DNA of 64,000 nt from Parasaccharibacter apium (GTDB lineage: Bacteria; Pseudomonadota; Alphaproteobacteria; Acetobacterales; Acetobacteraceae). Made by a program: the position numbers and the translations under genes. Each line of letters begins with the position of its first letter. The stretch's first letter is position 1. The stretch covers positions 1 through 64,000 of the forward strand of contig NZ_MEJG01000004.1 in NCBI RefSeq assembly GCF_002592045.1, given 5' to 3'. Positions 45,520 through 55,523 of this stretch are shown piece by piece. The notes under the pieces are model-generated. The model worked only from the letters and a program-made list of their open reading frames with translations. It was not told the origin of the DNA and did not search any database.

Positions 45520-47082
45520 ATGCCTAAGCACTCTCATCACCCGGCTAAACGTCGTGATCCACGGCGGAAAACTATGCACCAGATTACGGCAGAGAATGAT
45601 TCTGTTACGCTTAAGCGCAGCCTAACGGCTACCCAATTACTGCTAATGGGGGTTGGCACAACCGTTGGGGCGGGTGTGTATGTCATGACCGGTACCGCAG
45701 CAGCGGAGTATGCAGGCCCGGCCGTCCTACTCTCCTTCCTGATTGCCGCAGCGGCCTGCCTCTTTACTGCCTTTTGCTATGGAGAGCTTTCTTCAACCTT
45801 TCCTGTATCTGGCTCGTCCTATTCCTATGCTTATATCTCTATGGGTGAGAGAGCAGCGTGGAACATTAGCTGGCTCATGTTGTTGGAATATGGCATTTCC
45901 TGCACGGCTGTAGCAGCGGGTCTTTCAGGCTATATGAACTCCCTTCTGGGTATCTTTCATATCCAACTCCCCTTATGGCTAACCCACACCAGCCTACAAC
46001 CTGTTCCCGGTTCCGAAGGTACTGCCCTAACAGCGGGATGGAGGCTTGACCTCATCGGGTTTCTCTCCGTCATTTTGGTGACGGCTTTATTAGCGCGAGG
46101 GGTGGAGGAATCCGCACGCTTTAACTCCCTTGTCGTCGCCTTAAAAATTGGTGTGTTATTCCTCTTTCTCATCATCGGGATAGGCTATGTCACTCCGGCA
46201 AATTGGACCCCTTTTATCCCCCCAGCTCAAGCGCATTTTCATTTCGGTGTGGCCGGCATCTTCCGGGCAGCCTCAATTATCTTCTTTGCCTATGGCGGCT
46301 TCGAGGCTGTCTCTACCGCTTCCTCCGAGGCACGCAACCCAACACGTGATATCCCCATAGGGATTATTGGTAGTTTGCTCATCTGCACCGTCATCTACGT
46401 TGCTGTGGCCGCTGTCCTTTTAGGAATCGTCCCTTACGCTAAGCTCGATGTGGCAGACCCCCTCGCCATAGCAACGCAAGTTATGGGCAAGCCGTGGCTT
46501 GCTCTCTTAGTTAATGGCGGGGCAACAATTGGCCTCTCCTCCGTGTTGCTTGGCCTGATGTATGGACAATCCCGCATTCTCCTCACAACGGGTCGTGATG
46601 GATTAATCCCCCGCATCTTTAGCGAGATACATCCCCGTTATCGCACCCCCGCGCGTGGAACTTTCATTATGGGTGGGATTATTGCCCTTATGACGGCGAC
46701 CCTCCCTATTGATATTATCAGCGACCTCGTATCCCTCGGTACAGCTCTTGCCTTTGCGATGGTCTGCTTTACCGTCATTTGGCAACGCAATTACGCACCT
46801 GAAACTAAACGTCCTTTCCGCGTGCCTTTAGGGGGAATCCGCATCCGTGGTTTTTGGATTGGGATTACCCCAGTTTTAGGGATCATCTTCTGCCTCGTGA
46901 TGATCCTCCCATTGCTCTTCAATATGATTCATGCCCTTCTAGGTGGTAATCCCGTACCCGTCCTTTTATTGGTGGGTTATCTTCTCGTCGGGGCCTTAAC
47001 CTATCGTTTTTACGGCTATCATAATTCCCTCATGGCCCCATCACGCCCTCAAGGGCAAGGGACATCATCTCACCCAGAGTGA
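45520..47082 (+). CDS. Amino-acid permease, APC superfamily (copy 2)
   Basis: A tandem paralogue of the preceding permease. Over the first 120 residues after the KRSL motif I count 97 identities by hand, so duplication is clear; the N-terminal tail and the C-terminus differ more. It has the same FFAYGGFEAVSTASSEARNPTRD loop and 12 predicted helices. The start is the ATG at 45520, with a later ATG at 45574 possible. The stop overlaps the MscS gene by 13 bases. Confidence 0.85.
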   Translation: MPKHSHHPAKRRDPRRKTMHQITAENDSVTLKRSLTATQLLLMGVGTTVGAGVYVMTGTAAAEYAGPAVLLSFLIAAAACLFTAFCYGELSSTFPVSGSSYSYAYISMGERAAWNISWLMLLEYGISCTAVAAGLSGYMNSLLGIFHIQLPLWLTHTSLQPVPGSEGTALTAGWRLDLIGFLSVILVTALLARGVEESARFNSLVVALKIGVLFLFLIIGIGYVTPANWTPFIPPAQAHFHFGVAGIFRAASIIFFAYGGFEAVSTASSEARNPTRDIPIGIIGSLLICTVIYVAVAAVLLGIVPYAKLDVADPLAIATQVMGKPWLALLVNGGATIGLSSVLLGLMYGQSRILLTTGRDGLIPRIFSEIHPRYRTPARGTFIMGGIIALMTATLPIDIISDLVSLGTALAFAMVCFTVIWQRNYAPETKRPFRVPLGGIRIRGFWIGITPVLGIIFCLVMILPLLFNMIHALLGGNPVPVLLLVGYLLVGALTYRFYGYHNSLMAPSRPQGQGTSSHPE

Positions 47083-48419
47083 GCCTCACTCCCCGGCCCC
47101 CTATAGCTGCCCGGCGGGGGACAATGTATGGGGGGTGAGAGCAATGTGTCGGGGTCTGTTATGTCCAACTTTGCCCCTGTCTCGGGAGAGACAAATGCCA
47201 CACGCCGCCGTGGCAGGGCTTGTGGGAAATGCTCCCGAATATGGGCAATAGCCTTCTCCCGAATATCGCAGCGTAAATCCCAGCTTTGCATCGCATTGCG
47301 CGCACTGGCAATGATACGCACAGAAATGGCTTGATCTGTACAATCAGCGACCTGAGCATCAAACACCTTACCGTCCCATAGGGGGCAGCCCCGCACAATT
47401 TCCCGCAAAACAGTGCGGATTTCATCCATTGGGGCGTCATAATCCAACCAAAGGAATACAACCCCTGTAATTGCTGCGGAATTATGGGTCCAATTCTCAA
47501 AACGATTTTCAAGAAAATAAGAGATAGGCACAATATGCCGCCGCCAATCCCAGACGCGCAGCACCACATAGGTGGCCGTTATTTCCTCCACCCAGCACCA
47601 ATCCCCATTAATCACAACCAAATCTTCCATACGGATAGGCTGAGTAATGGCGATTTGTACCCCAGCGATAAGATTTGTAAGCAAGCCACGGGCTGATAAA
47701 CCGACAATCAAAGACGCTGCACCAGCCGAGGCGAAGAGAGAGACCCCATATTGCTTCACCGAAGGGAAGAGCATTAACGCTGAAGCAACCGTAATAAGGC
47801 CTATCAGAATCTCCCCCAGCCGCCGCAATACTTTAATTTGCGTCTGATGGGCACGCGCCATGATGTCATCTGCATAATCTAGCCGCTCCAAGCGGTTAAG
47901 ATACGCCTCTGACATCAAACGAAACGTGATAATAAGCGAAAAGCCTAATACTAATATCAATAAAAAGAACAAAAAGAGACGAAGGTCTTGCTCTTGCTCG
48001 TAAGAAAATCCTGTCGCTGCTGGCAAGGCCGTAATCAAAGCCAACAACGTAACCATAACCTGCATAGGACGCCGCAATGCACTAACGGTATTGCGAATCA
48101 TCGCCCCACTACGGGTCCCTGGGATGCGTAGAATTAACGCACTGGCCCCATAGCCTAAATAAAAGGCCGCAAGCCCCACAATAACCAGCATCAACACTGA
48201 TACGAGTGCAGGCGGCAACCATGACAGCGCACTGCTGAAGGTGAATAAAGCGTCTGTAAAATGCTGAGACAAAAAGGCGCATCCCCTACTGATAAGGCTA
48301 GGCTCTCGCATGAGGGAAAATAACAGGCCATCAAGCGAAATAACATAGAAAAGACGGAAAAAACGTAAAGCCACCCCCCAGAGTGTTGACTCCCCCACCA
48401 GCTTGCCATAAAAGCACAC
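47070..48419 (-). CDS. Small-conductance mechanosensitive channel (MscS family)
   Basis: A multi-helix membrane protein with the MscS pore-lining helix GVSLFASAGAASLIVGLSARGLLTN and the following beta domain (RMEDLVVINGDWCWVEEI). It releases osmolytes on hypo-osmotic shock. The frame starts at a GTG at 48419 that overlaps a likely tRNA promoter; an internal ATG at 48311 is the alternative. Convergent with the permease and divergent from the tRNA gene. Confidence 0.85.
   Translation of the reverse strand: MCFYGKLVGESTLWGVALRFFRLFYVISLDGLLFSLMREPSLISRGCAFLSQHFTDALFTFSSALSWLPPALVSVLMLVIVGLAAFYLGYGASALILRIPGTRSGAMIRNTVSALRRPMQVMVTLLALITALPAATGFSYEQEQDLRLFLFFLLILVLGFSLIITFRLMSEAYLNRLERLDYADDIMARAHQTQIKVLRRLGEILIGLITVASALMLFPSVKQYGVSLFASAGAASLIVGLSARGLLTNLIAGVQIAITQPIRMEDLVVINGDWCWVEEITATYVVLRVWDWRRHIVPISYFLENRFENWTHNSAAITGVVFLWLDYDAPMDEIRTVLREIVRGCPLWDGKVFDAQVADCTDQAISVRIIASARNAMQSWDLRCDIREKAIAHIREHFPQALPRRRVAFVSPETGAKLDITDPDTLLSPPIHCPPPGSYRGPGSEAHSG
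48386..48414 (+). promoter_or_regulatory. Probable sigma-70 promoter of the tRNA gene
   Basis: TTGACT (48386-48391) is followed after exactly 17 bases by TAAAAG (48409-48414). Transcription would start near 48421, about 30 bases before the tRNA. It lies under the 5' end of the divergent MscS reading frame. Confidence 0.5.
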
Positions 48420-48451
48420 CCATCGTGAGCAGAGACTTGCGAAAACGTGAT

Positions 48452-48526
48452 GGCGGCGTAGCTCAGCGGTAGAGCAGGGGAATCATAATCCCTTGGTCGG
48501 CGGTTCAAATCCGTCCGCCGCTACCA
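48452..48526 (+). tRNA. tRNA-Met (anticodon CAU)
   Basis: A complete cloverleaf of 75 bases with CCA encoded: acceptor GGCGGCG pairs with CGCCGCT (last pair G-U), D-stem GCTC/GAGC, anticodon stem GGGGA/TCCCT with loop ATCATAA (anticodon CAT at 48484-48486), and T-loop TTCAAAT with stem GGCGG/CCGTC. It lacks the initiator features (mismatched first pair). Elongator Met is likeliest; tRNA-Ile2 with a lysidine-modified CAU cannot be excluded from sequence alone. Confidence 0.9.
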
Positions 48527-48621
48527 TCTTCCTTCCTATAAAATGATGTGGCGTTCTTCGATATGCGTGCTTTAGCGCAAGCGCGTTATATTGCTTGGCG
48601 TTTTGCACCACTTCTCTTTAT

Positions 48622-48655
48622 AAAAAAGAGCAGATTGACCTAAGGCCAATCTGCT
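48622..48655 (-). terminator. Rho-independent terminator after the DUF4167 gene
   Basis: Arms AGCAGATTGACC (48629-48640) and GGCCAATCTGCT (48644-48655) pair with one mismatch around a 3-base loop, and on the minus strand the stem is followed by a run of T. It lies just past the minus-strand gene ending at 48684. Confidence 0.75.
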
Positions 48656-48683
48656 TCCTCTATCTCCCCCTTACGAGAGATAA

Positions 48684-49157
48684 TCAATCTTCATCATCCT
48701 GAGGCTCAGCGTCCTCCTCATGACGTTCAGCACGTCTCCGCCGTTCTGTCGGGCGGCGTTCACTGCTGCTCGCTACAGGGGCAGAATCATCTTCATCCTG
48801 TTCCCTGCGCTCCCGCGCATCGCGGCGTTCTTGCCGTGCTTGCTCATAATTGCGCTGCCGCTCGGCACGCTCTTGCTGAGCAGCTTGTGCGGCTTGATTC
48901 ATCGCATTCAAAACGCGGAAATAATGCTCCGCGTGTTGGAAATAGGCCTCCGCCTGCACACGGTCCCCCGTGCCGGTCGCATCGCGCCCTAGCTGAAGAT
49001 ATTTCTCAAAAAGCTGCTGAGCTGTGCCACGGATACGCAAATCCGGCCCGTGACTCTCGAACACATGGTTCCGGTTCAGAGGAATCTGACCATTATTGCC
49101 GCGGGACGTTCCCCCGCCCCCGCCTGCACGATGATGACGGTTCCTCATTCGCTTCAT
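48684..49157 (-). CDS. DUF4167 domain protein
   Basis: A 157-aa protein with the conserved DUF4167 core (NHVFESHGPDLRIRGTA, QLFEKYLQLGRDA, AEAYFQHAEHYFR) followed by a very charged, low-complexity Arg/Glu/Asp tail. Function is unknown; in alphaproteobacteria this gene usually follows prmC and prfA, as here. The basic start and RNA-binding-like tail could suggest nucleic-acid binding, which is only inference. A terminator follows its stop. Confidence 0.85.
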   Translation of the reverse strand: MKRMRNRHHRAGGGGGTSRGNNGQIPLNRNHVFESHGPDLRIRGTAQQLFEKYLQLGRDATGTGDRVQAEAYFQHAEHYFRVLNAMNQAAQAAQQERAERQRNYEQARQERRDARERREQDEDDSAPVASSSERRPTERRRRAERHEEDAEPQDDED

Positions 49158-49338
49158 ATTTTTAAACCCGCAATCTTTTCAAAACGGTGCATTAAAGCAG
49201 CTAATTCGTTATTTCTTCTCTACAGTCGGAAGAAACACCATAACGAAGAGGCAATGGACATCTCTACGCCATATCGCGCCTCTTTCTCTTTAACAGAGCG
49301 CAATCTACCAGGCATTAACGCATAAGCCAACCGCTTTC

Positions 49339-50178
49339 CTACGAAAAGGTAAGAACCAACGCACGTTCTATCCCTCCAAGGTCTTTCCGGCACGCTACAC
49401 GCTTTAACCCCTCGGCCTCTGCCAATAAGGTTACGGCCTCGGCTTGGCCTATCCCTAGCTCTAAAATTGCACAGCCATCTTCTGCCAATAAATGCGGTAG
49501 GCTTTTGCATAAAGCACGATAGGCGGTTAGCCCATCATCTCCACCATCTAAAGCACGATGTGGCTCATACTGCCGAACCTCCAGCATGAGCTGTGCCATG
49601 GCCTCATGCTCAATATATGGCGGGTTAGAGAGCACCACATCAAAAGGCCCCTTCACCGCCTCTGCCCAGCAGCCTGCGATAAAAGCGGCTCGCTCTGCTA
49701 AGTGATTCCGCCGCGCATTATGCTGGGCTAATTGTGCAGCTTGGGGTGTAATATCCACCCCCAATCCCCACGCTTGCGGATACTCACTAAGAGCAGCCAG
49801 GAGCAAGCAACCCGTCCCTGTCCCTATATCCAGAATCGAGCGTACAGACTCACGCTCTGGCTTATGCGCCAATAACGCCTCAATTAGGCTCTCACTATCC
49901 CCGCGTGGGATGAGCGTCTCTGGTGAGACGGAGACATCCAACGTCCAAAAGCCCTGCTCCCCCGTGATGAAGGCCATAGGCTCCCGCGCACATCGCCGCT
50001 CCAGCGCGGTGGAAAAACGATCCACAGGTGCAGCCTCAATCTCCGTAAGGTGCATAAGCTCCAGCGGCGTACATTCACACGCCCAGCAAAGTAATAAACG
50101 TGCCTCAGCGCTAGCATCTTCTATCCCTGCGAGAGAAAGCCTCTCCACGGCGTGCCGTAAAAGGTCTATTTTACGCAT
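49339..50178 (-). CDS. prmC: Peptide chain release factor N5-glutamine methyltransferase
   Basis: PrmC methylates the GGQ glutamine of release factors. The SAM motif DIGTGTGC (117-124) and catalytic NPPY (185-188) are present, with an N-terminal helical domain. The loop usually reading PRP(D/E)(T/S)E is PRGDSE here. The 279-aa length is normal. It is separated from its substrate gene prfA only by an opposite-strand hypothetical gene. Confidence 0.94.
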   Translation of the reverse strand: MRKIDLLRHAVERLSLAGIEDASAEARLLLCWACECTPLELMHLTEIEAAPVDRFSTALERRCAREPMAFITGEQGFWTLDVSVSPETLIPRGDSESLIEALLAHKPERESVRSILDIGTGTGCLLLAALSEYPQAWGLGVDITPQAAQLAQHNARRNHLAERAAFIAGCWAEAVKGPFDVVLSNPPYIEHEAMAQLMLEVRQYEPHRALDGGDDGLTAYRALCKSLPHLLAEDGCAILELGIGQAEAVTLLAEAEGLKRVACRKDLGGIERALVLTFS

Positions 50179-50222
50179 AACATCATCTCCGACGGCTCAC
50201 CTGTCTTTTTTGGGAGGATAAC

Positions 50223-50711
50223 ATGACCATACGCCCGTACCTCCGTTCCGTACTCTTATCCTCTTTAGGCAGTTTCATCCTCACCGCCTCGGCATGGAGT
50301 GCCACAACACCCCCCATGCCCGATGGCCCAACGGGAGGGAGTTTTACCGTCCATGATGGCCGCGCCTCGGATGAATTATCCGAGGAATCACGCCTTTATG
50401 TAAATGGACAGCTTGCAGCGACCTTCCATCTCGACCTCGCCCATGCTGATGATTCCGCTATTATTCCACTACCTTTAGGCCGGACGGACCTGCCTTACAG
50501 CCTGTGCGGTACAATCACCATTATGCGTGATGGCCATGCTGTAACGCACTCAGTAAGTGGGGAAGGCGTCCTCCATAACCCCGATGGGCATTATTACGAA
50601 GCCATCGGCACAGAAGAGTTTAAAGATTTCTTCTTGATGGATGAGGATGACCCCACCGCCGCTGAGCATCGCAATGGCCCTTCTTCCCGCTGTATTACCT
50701 CCAACAGCTAA
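50223..50711 (+). CDS. Secreted hypothetical protein (162 aa)
   Basis: I do not recognise the family. A Sec signal peptide is clear (basic start, hydrophobic core to about residue 25, Ala-x-Ala near 22-28) and GGAGG lies 5-6 bases before the ATG, so the gene is real. The mature part is acidic with a motif RLYVNGQLAATFHLD and LPYSLCGTITIMRDG, which suggests a beta-rich periplasmic domain. It is inserted between prmC and prfA on the opposite strand. Confidence 0.65.
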   Translation: MTIRPYLRSVLLSSLGSFILTASAWSATTPPMPDGPTGGSFTVHDGRASDELSEESRLYVNGQLAATFHLDLAHADDSAIIPLPLGRTDLPYSLCGTITIMRDGHAVTHSVSGEGVLHNPDGHYYEAIGTEEFKDFFLMDEDDPTAAEHRNGPSSRCITSNS

Positions 50712-50720
50712 TCGCGACCA

Positions 50721-51794
50721 TTAAGGCTGGCCAATTTCCTCCGCCAAAAGGGCCATCTGCTCATGATGGGTGAGCGCATTGACAATCTCACCAAACTCTC
50801 CGCTCATTACCTGAGCAATCTTATAAAGGGTCAGATTGATGCGGTGGTCCGTCACGCGCCCTTGGGGGAAATTATAGGTCCGAATCCGCTCCGAGCGATC
50901 CCCCGTCCCCACTTGGGACTTACGATCTGCCGCGCGGTTCTCATGGGCTTTTTGGCGTTCTGCCTCATAAAGACGAGCGCGCAAAATCTGCATTGCCTTG
51001 GCCTTATTGCGGTGCTGGCTCTTTTCCTCCTGCATCGCTACGACAACACCCGTGGGTAAATGTGTGATACGGACAGCACTTTCTGTCTTATTCACATGCT
51101 GTCCCCCTGCGCCGGAGGCACGATACACATCAATCCGTAAATCTTCCTCATTCACCTCCACATCCACTTCTTCCGCCTCTGGCAGAACAGCGACTGTAAC
51201 AGTGGAGGTATGTATCCGGCCTTGGCTCTCTGTCGCAGGGACACGTTGAACCCGATGCACACCAGATTCATACTTAAACCGTGCAAACACGCCGCGCCCT
51301 GTGATGGTCGCCATCCCCTCCTTCATGCCAGAAAGTTCACTCTCTGTGAGGGACATGACCTCAAAACGCCAGCCGTTATTTTCAGCAAAACGGCGATAAG
51401 CCTCAAATAATTCTGCAGCGAAAAGAGCCGCCTCATCCCCACCAGCAGCGGGTCGAACCTCTAAAATCGCGCTACGCTCATCAGCATCATCGCGAGGGAG
51501 CAGTGCAAGCTGCATCGCCTGCTCCAAAGCGGGCATTTCCGCCTCGACCTCTTCTAGCTCTTGCTGAGCAAGCTCTTTCATCTCCGGGTCTTGCAACAGG
51601 CTTTGCGCCTCTTTGAGACGTTTCTGCCCCTCTTGCCATGCCCGAATCGCCGCAACAGGCTCCTCCATCGCCGCATAATCACGCGATAGACGGGAGAAAG
51701 CCTCTCCCTCCACCTCACCAGAGGCCATGAGAACCTGCAATTCCTCAAAACGAGCAATAATCAGCTCTAGCTTATGCTCAATCGCCGCGCTCAT
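50721..51794 (-). CDS. prfA: Peptide chain release factor 1
   Basis: RF1 reads UAA and UAG stops. The GGQ motif is at 230-232 (SGAGGQHVN) and the tripeptide anticodon element PxT is at 186-188 (PAT). The 357-aa length is normal. Start overlaps the hisS stop as ATGA. Its modifying enzyme prmC lies just beyond an intervening opposite-strand gene. Confidence 0.96.
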   Translation of the reverse strand: MSAAIEHKLELIIARFEELQVLMASGEVEGEAFSRLSRDYAAMEEPVAAIRAWQEGQKRLKEAQSLLQDPEMKELAQQELEEVEAEMPALEQAMQLALLPRDDADERSAILEVRPAAGGDEAALFAAELFEAYRRFAENNGWRFEVMSLTESELSGMKEGMATITGRGVFARFKYESGVHRVQRVPATESQGRIHTSTVTVAVLPEAEEVDVEVNEEDLRIDVYRASGAGGQHVNKTESAVRITHLPTGVVVAMQEEKSQHRNKAKAMQILRARLYEAERQKAHENRAADRKSQVGTGDRSERIRTYNFPQGRVTDHRINLTLYKIAQVMSGEFGEIVNALTHHEQMALLAEEIGQP

Positions 51795-53041
51795 GAGTTC
51801 CGAGCGCGCTCCAAAGCCTCAACAAGCTGCCCAATGGGGACTTCCTCTTGCTCCCGTGTGGCCAGATGACGCAACTGCACCACATCACGAGCGAGGTCAT
51901 CATCACCGAGGAAAAGAACATGAGAGGCACCAGATTGCACAACGCGATCCATCCGCTTCTTCATATTCCCCCGCGTCTCTATCGCAAGGGAGAAACCATG
52001 GTCACGCAATGTGCGGGCAAGAGACGCCGCCTTAAGCAAGGCTGTATCTCCCATAGGGAGAATCGCAACATCGCTCACCTCCTCCGCAGGGGGGGCAATT
52101 AATGCCGCAAGACGCTCAATCCCCGCAGCCCAACCGATACACGGCACGGCAGGGCCGCCCATCTCCTCCACTAATCCTTCATAACGACCACCAGCCAACA
52201 CCGTCCCTTGTGCGCCCAATTTATCCGTGACGAACTCAAAGACTGTATGGCTGTAATAATCCAACCCACGCACAATGCGGGGATTCTCCACAAATGCGAC
52301 ACCAAAAGCCGCTAAGGCCGCCTTCAACTCCTGCCAGAAATGACGAGAATCCTCATTAAGGAAATCATCAAACGCAGGGGCATCCGCTAAGAGGGCTTTA
52401 TCCTGCTCGGCCTTACTATCCAAAATGCGCAAAGGATTCAGCGCAAGCCGTGCCCGACTCTCTTCCGAGAGACGCTCTTCATGCTGGCGAAAATAAGCGA
52501 CCAACGCCTCCCGCCATGCCATACGGCTCGCTTTATCGCCCAGCGTATTTAGCTCCAGCGTAAGGTCACCACCCAAGCCAAGCGAGACCAGAAAATCCCG
52601 CGCCATGGCGATAATCTCTGCATCTCGAAAAGCACTCTCCGCCCCAATCAGCTCCGCCCCAATTTGATGAAACTGGCGAAAACGGCCTTTTTGTGGACGC
52701 TCATAACGGAACATCGGCCCCGTATAGAAAATCTTTTGCGGGAGGGCTTGCGTCAACGCATTGGAGACTAACGCCCGTGCAACCCCCGCTGTTCCTTCTG
52801 GACGTAAGGTGAGGCTCTCACCACCGCGATCCTCAAATGTGTACATCTCCTTAGAGACAACATCCGAGCTTTCCCCTAAGGAACGCGCAAAAACGGCCGT
52901 GTCCTCAAAAATAGGCGTTGCCCATTGGCGAAAACCATAGCGGTGGAAGATTGTCTGCCCAGCGTCAATCACCCGCTGATGGCGGCGCATATCCTCGCCT
53001 AAAAGGTCCTTTGTCCCGCGCGGGGGTTGCAAACGTGCCAT
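51791..53041 (-). CDS. hisS: Histidyl-tRNA synthetase
   Basis: A class II synthetase for tRNA-His. Motif 1 ([11 protein letters not shown]), motif 2 ([26 protein letters not shown]) and the histidine loop [12 protein letters not shown] with motif 3 GGGRYEGL-like [13 protein letters not shown] are recognisable. At 416 aa it is standard. It shares one base with ispG upstream and 4 with prfA downstream, so it is in a tightly coupled operon. Confidence 0.95.
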   Translation of the reverse strand: MARLQPPRGTKDLLGEDMRRHQRVIDAGQTIFHRYGFRQWATPIFEDTAVFARSLGESSDVVSKEMYTFEDRGGESLTLRPEGTAGVARALVSNALTQALPQKIFYTGPMFRYERPQKGRFRQFHQIGAELIGAESAFRDAEIIAMARDFLVSLGLGGDLTLELNTLGDKASRMAWREALVAYFRQHEERLSEESRARLALNPLRILDSKAEQDKALLADAPAFDDFLNEDSRHFWQELKAALAAFGVAFVENPRIVRGLDYYSHTVFEFVTDKLGAQGTVLAGGRYEGLVEEMGGPAVPCIGWAAGIERLAALIAPPAEEVSDVAILPMGDTALLKAASLARTLRDHGFSLAIETRGNMKKRMDRVVQSGASHVLFLGDDDLARDVVQLRHLATREQEEVPIGQLVEALERARNS

Positions 53042-54162
53042 TAATGTGCGGCCTTCTCCGCTGTGCCAGCCTCTATCGCTTCCACGCGTGCTTCCACCAG
53101 CTGGACAATATGCTCAATCATATTCTCAGCAGGCATTGTATGGTCCTGCTTACCCGCAGCATAGACCATATGGCGACCAGAGCCACCGCCCGTCACCCCA
53201 ATGTCGGTCATCAAAGCCTCACCCGGGCCATTAACCACACAACCAATGATGGAGAGTGTCAACGGTGTTTTAATATGCTGCAACCGGTCCTCTAACGTCT
53301 GGACGGTTTCCACCACATTAAAGCCCTGCCGCGCACAAGAGGGGCATGAAATAATCTTCACCCCACGATGACGCAGACCAAGGGACTTCAGAATATCCCA
53401 CCCAACCAGCACTTCTTCCTCTGGAGGGGCAGACAGTGAGACACGCATCGTATCACCCACGCCAGCCCAAAGGAGATTGCCAAGCCCTAGTGCGGATTTC
53501 ACCGTCCCAGCACGTTTAGACCCGGCCTCTGTAATGCCAATATGAAGCGGATGATCACAACAAGCAGCAAGCTGCTTATAGGCTTCCACCGCCATAAAGA
53601 CATCCGAAGCCTTCACGCTGATTTTAAACTCATGAAAATCATGATCCTGAAGAATCTTCGCATGCTCTAACGCACTTTCGACAAGGGCTTCCGGCTTTGG
53701 CTCACCATATTTCTCCAATAGGTGACGCTCCAAAGAGCCAGCATTGACCCCAATACGAATGGAGCAGCCATGATCACGCGCTGCCTTTACAACCTCGCGC
53801 ACACGCTCCGCACTGCCGATATTCCCCGGATTAATCCGCAAACAAGCGGCCCCGGCCTCAGCAGCCTCAATAGCCCGTTTATAATGGAAATGGATATCCG
53901 CAACGATCGGTGCGTTTACCTCTTCCACAATGGTTTTTAAAGCCTCTGTGCTGGCAACATCAGGACAAGATACACGCACAATATCCACGCCAGCTAACTC
54001 AGCTTTGCGGATCTGAGCAATTGTACCTTCAATATCCGTCGTGAGTGTATTGGTCATGGTCTGCACCGAGACCGGCGCATCACCACCAACGGCAACATCA
54101 CCAACATAGATCTTCCGTGACTTACGGCGCTCAATATGCTGATAAGGACGTAAACTGCTCAT
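53041..54162 (-). CDS. ispG: 4-hydroxy-3-methylbut-2-en-1-yl diphosphate synthase
   Basis: IspG (GcpE), a [4Fe-4S] enzyme of the MEP isoprenoid pathway. N-terminal [23 protein letters not shown]-type TIM barrel and the C-terminal Cys residues [10 protein letters not shown] and [10 protein letters not shown] carry the cluster ligands. At 373 aa it is the bacterial short form. GGAGAGG lies 5 bases before the ATG, right behind a GC-rich hairpin. It follows rodZ and overlaps hisS by one base. Confidence 0.95.
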   Translation of the reverse strand: MSSLRPYQHIERRKSRKIYVGDVAVGGDAPVSVQTMTNTLTTDIEGTIAQIRKAELAGVDIVRVSCPDVASTEALKTIVEEVNAPIVADIHFHYKRAIEAAEAGAACLRINPGNIGSAERVREVVKAARDHGCSIRIGVNAGSLERHLLEKYGEPKPEALVESALEHAKILQDHDFHEFKISVKASDVFMAVEAYKQLAACCDHPLHIGITEAGSKRAGTVKSALGLGNLLWAGVGDTMRVSLSAPPEEEVLVGWDILKSLGLRHRGVKIISCPSCARQGFNVVETVQTLEDRLQHIKTPLTLSIIGCVVNGPGEALMTDIGVTGGGSGRHMVYAAGKQDHTMPAENMIEHIVQLVEARVEAIEAGTAEKAAH

Positions 54163-54174
54163 TAAAACCTCTCC

Positions 54175-54227
54175 GGGTCGCCAGTCTGCGACCCATGATT
54201 AACCTACTTGCTTTAGGGAAAAGCAAG
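54175..54227 (-). promoter_or_regulatory. Two tandem hairpins in the rodZ-ispG gap
   Basis: In the minus-strand transcript an 8-bp stem (54207-54214 with 54220-54227) is followed by a 7-bp GC-rich stem (54175-54181 with 54188-54194) that ends immediately before the ispG ribosome site GGAGAGG. Neither has a U run, so they are more likely attenuating, processing or stabilising structures than a terminator. Confidence 0.45.
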
Positions 54228-54248
54228 CACAATACGCGGCAACGTTTA

Positions 54249-55454
54249 TTAGTGCCCCTCTGGCGTGGGTGCTGCCCCTGTTATAACAGAGCCATAACCA
54301 TAACGACCTTGTGTTATGGCAGTAGCATCAACAACCAGATTCCGAACAACCCGTCCACGCTGCCCTAAAGGTGCGCTTACAACATTCCCTGTCTGAAAAA
54401 CAACACCCCCCGCATTACCACAGGTGATGCGATAACTCGCTCCGGCTGTCCCCTGCCATGTTTCGCCCGGTTTTAGGAGACGTGACACTAGGACTTTACC
54501 CGTTGCATCACTGATCTGCACCCAGCTATCCTCATGGGCCACAATTGCCACCGTATTTTCATCAGATGAAGCAGCCGGTTGTGCCTGAACAGGAGCAGCT
54601 GGCGGTTGCACAGCCTGCTGAGCAGAAGGAGGGGGCGGTTGCGTTACATCCTGAGATTGGACAGACGGCATTGGGGCAGGCACCACAGGACCGCTAGACT
54701 CAGCAGCTTGGCCTTTCTCAAGTGATGGATGCGCGGCATCCTGACCGCCCATATGGTCCCCTGCTACATTATTAGGCTCTGCCCCCGGTGAGATGACCTC
54801 CGGTGCGGGGGCGAGGTCAGGGGTATCTTTTGCAACATCATCCTGCTTCGGCCCCTCATCCTGCGTTGTACTCGGCGCTGTGACCTGCGGCAAAGGAGCG
54901 GTTTGGTCCCCCCCTACGGAGCCTGTCGATGTCTCTCCTGAGGACGTCGCAACAGCCCCACCCTCTTTATGATCTACAGGCTGAGCATCATGACTATCAG
55001 CCACATGCGCCGGTAAAAGAGACGAAGCAAGTTCCCCATGGGAGTAGAAATGATACCAGCCGGCATATCCCCCAATTATAACAACTAGCCCAACACCTAA
55101 TAACCCCCACAACCCAGCGGAGCGTCCCTCGTGCGGGCCGGGAAGTTCTACTTGGACAGTTTGCCGTTTAGGGACAAAGGAAGCCAGCTCTCGCTCGGCC
55201 TGCTCCATAATACTCGCGACATCAAGCTCCAAAAAATGAGCATAACTCTTGATAAAGCCAAGAGCATAGACTTTATCAGGCAGCTCAGAATAACGCTCCC
55301 CTTCAATCGCTTGTAAGGTTGCACGCCGCATTTTGAGATGCGATTCAACCTGCTCTAAGCTCCAACCACGCTCCATACGCCGGCCCCGTAAACGGGCACC
55401 AAGTGTCACAGATGGCTGTCCGGCTGTATTTTGTCCCGTTGTCGCTTCTGTCAT
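54249..55454 (-). CDS. RodZ-like cell-shape protein (HTH plus DUF4115)
   Basis: A cytoplasmic Cro-like helix-turn-helix (about residues 18-75), one membrane helix (about 113-135), a low-complexity Pro/Ala/Gln/Ser periplasmic linker and a C-terminal DUF4115 domain (EDSWVQISDATGKVL, PGETWQG). RodZ links MreB to the envelope and sets rod shape. The ATG at 55454 has AAGGGAG nine bases upstream; a GTG two codons earlier is possible. It heads the ispG-hisS-prfA group. Confidence 0.88.
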   Translation of the reverse strand: MTEATTGQNTAGQPSVTLGARLRGRRMERGWSLEQVESHLKMRRATLQAIEGERYSELPDKVYALGFIKSYAHFLELDVASIMEQAERELASFVPKRQTVQVELPGPHEGRSAGLWGLLGVGLVVIIGGYAGWYHFYSHGELASSLLPAHVADSHDAQPVDHKEGGAVATSSGETSTGSVGGDQTAPLPQVTAPSTTQDEGPKQDDVAKDTPDLAPAPEVISPGAEPNNVAGDHMGGQDAAHPSLEKGQAAESSGPVVPAPMPSVQSQDVTQPPPPSAQQAVQPPAAPVQAQPAASSDENTVAIVAHEDSWVQISDATGKVLVSRLLKPGETWQGTAGASYRITCGNAGGVVFQTGNVVSAPLGQRGRVVRNLVVDATAITQGRYGYGSVITGAAPTPEGH

Positions 55455-55523
55455 GCCCACTTGCTCCCTTTACTTGCCCCACTTCACTGCTTGATGAATG
55501 ATCCAATAGTCACCCTATGTCGA

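Noticed and set aside
48452-48526. tRNA-Ile2 with modified CAU
   Set aside because: Overall pattern fits elongator Met of alphaproteobacteria better, but this is not fully excluded.
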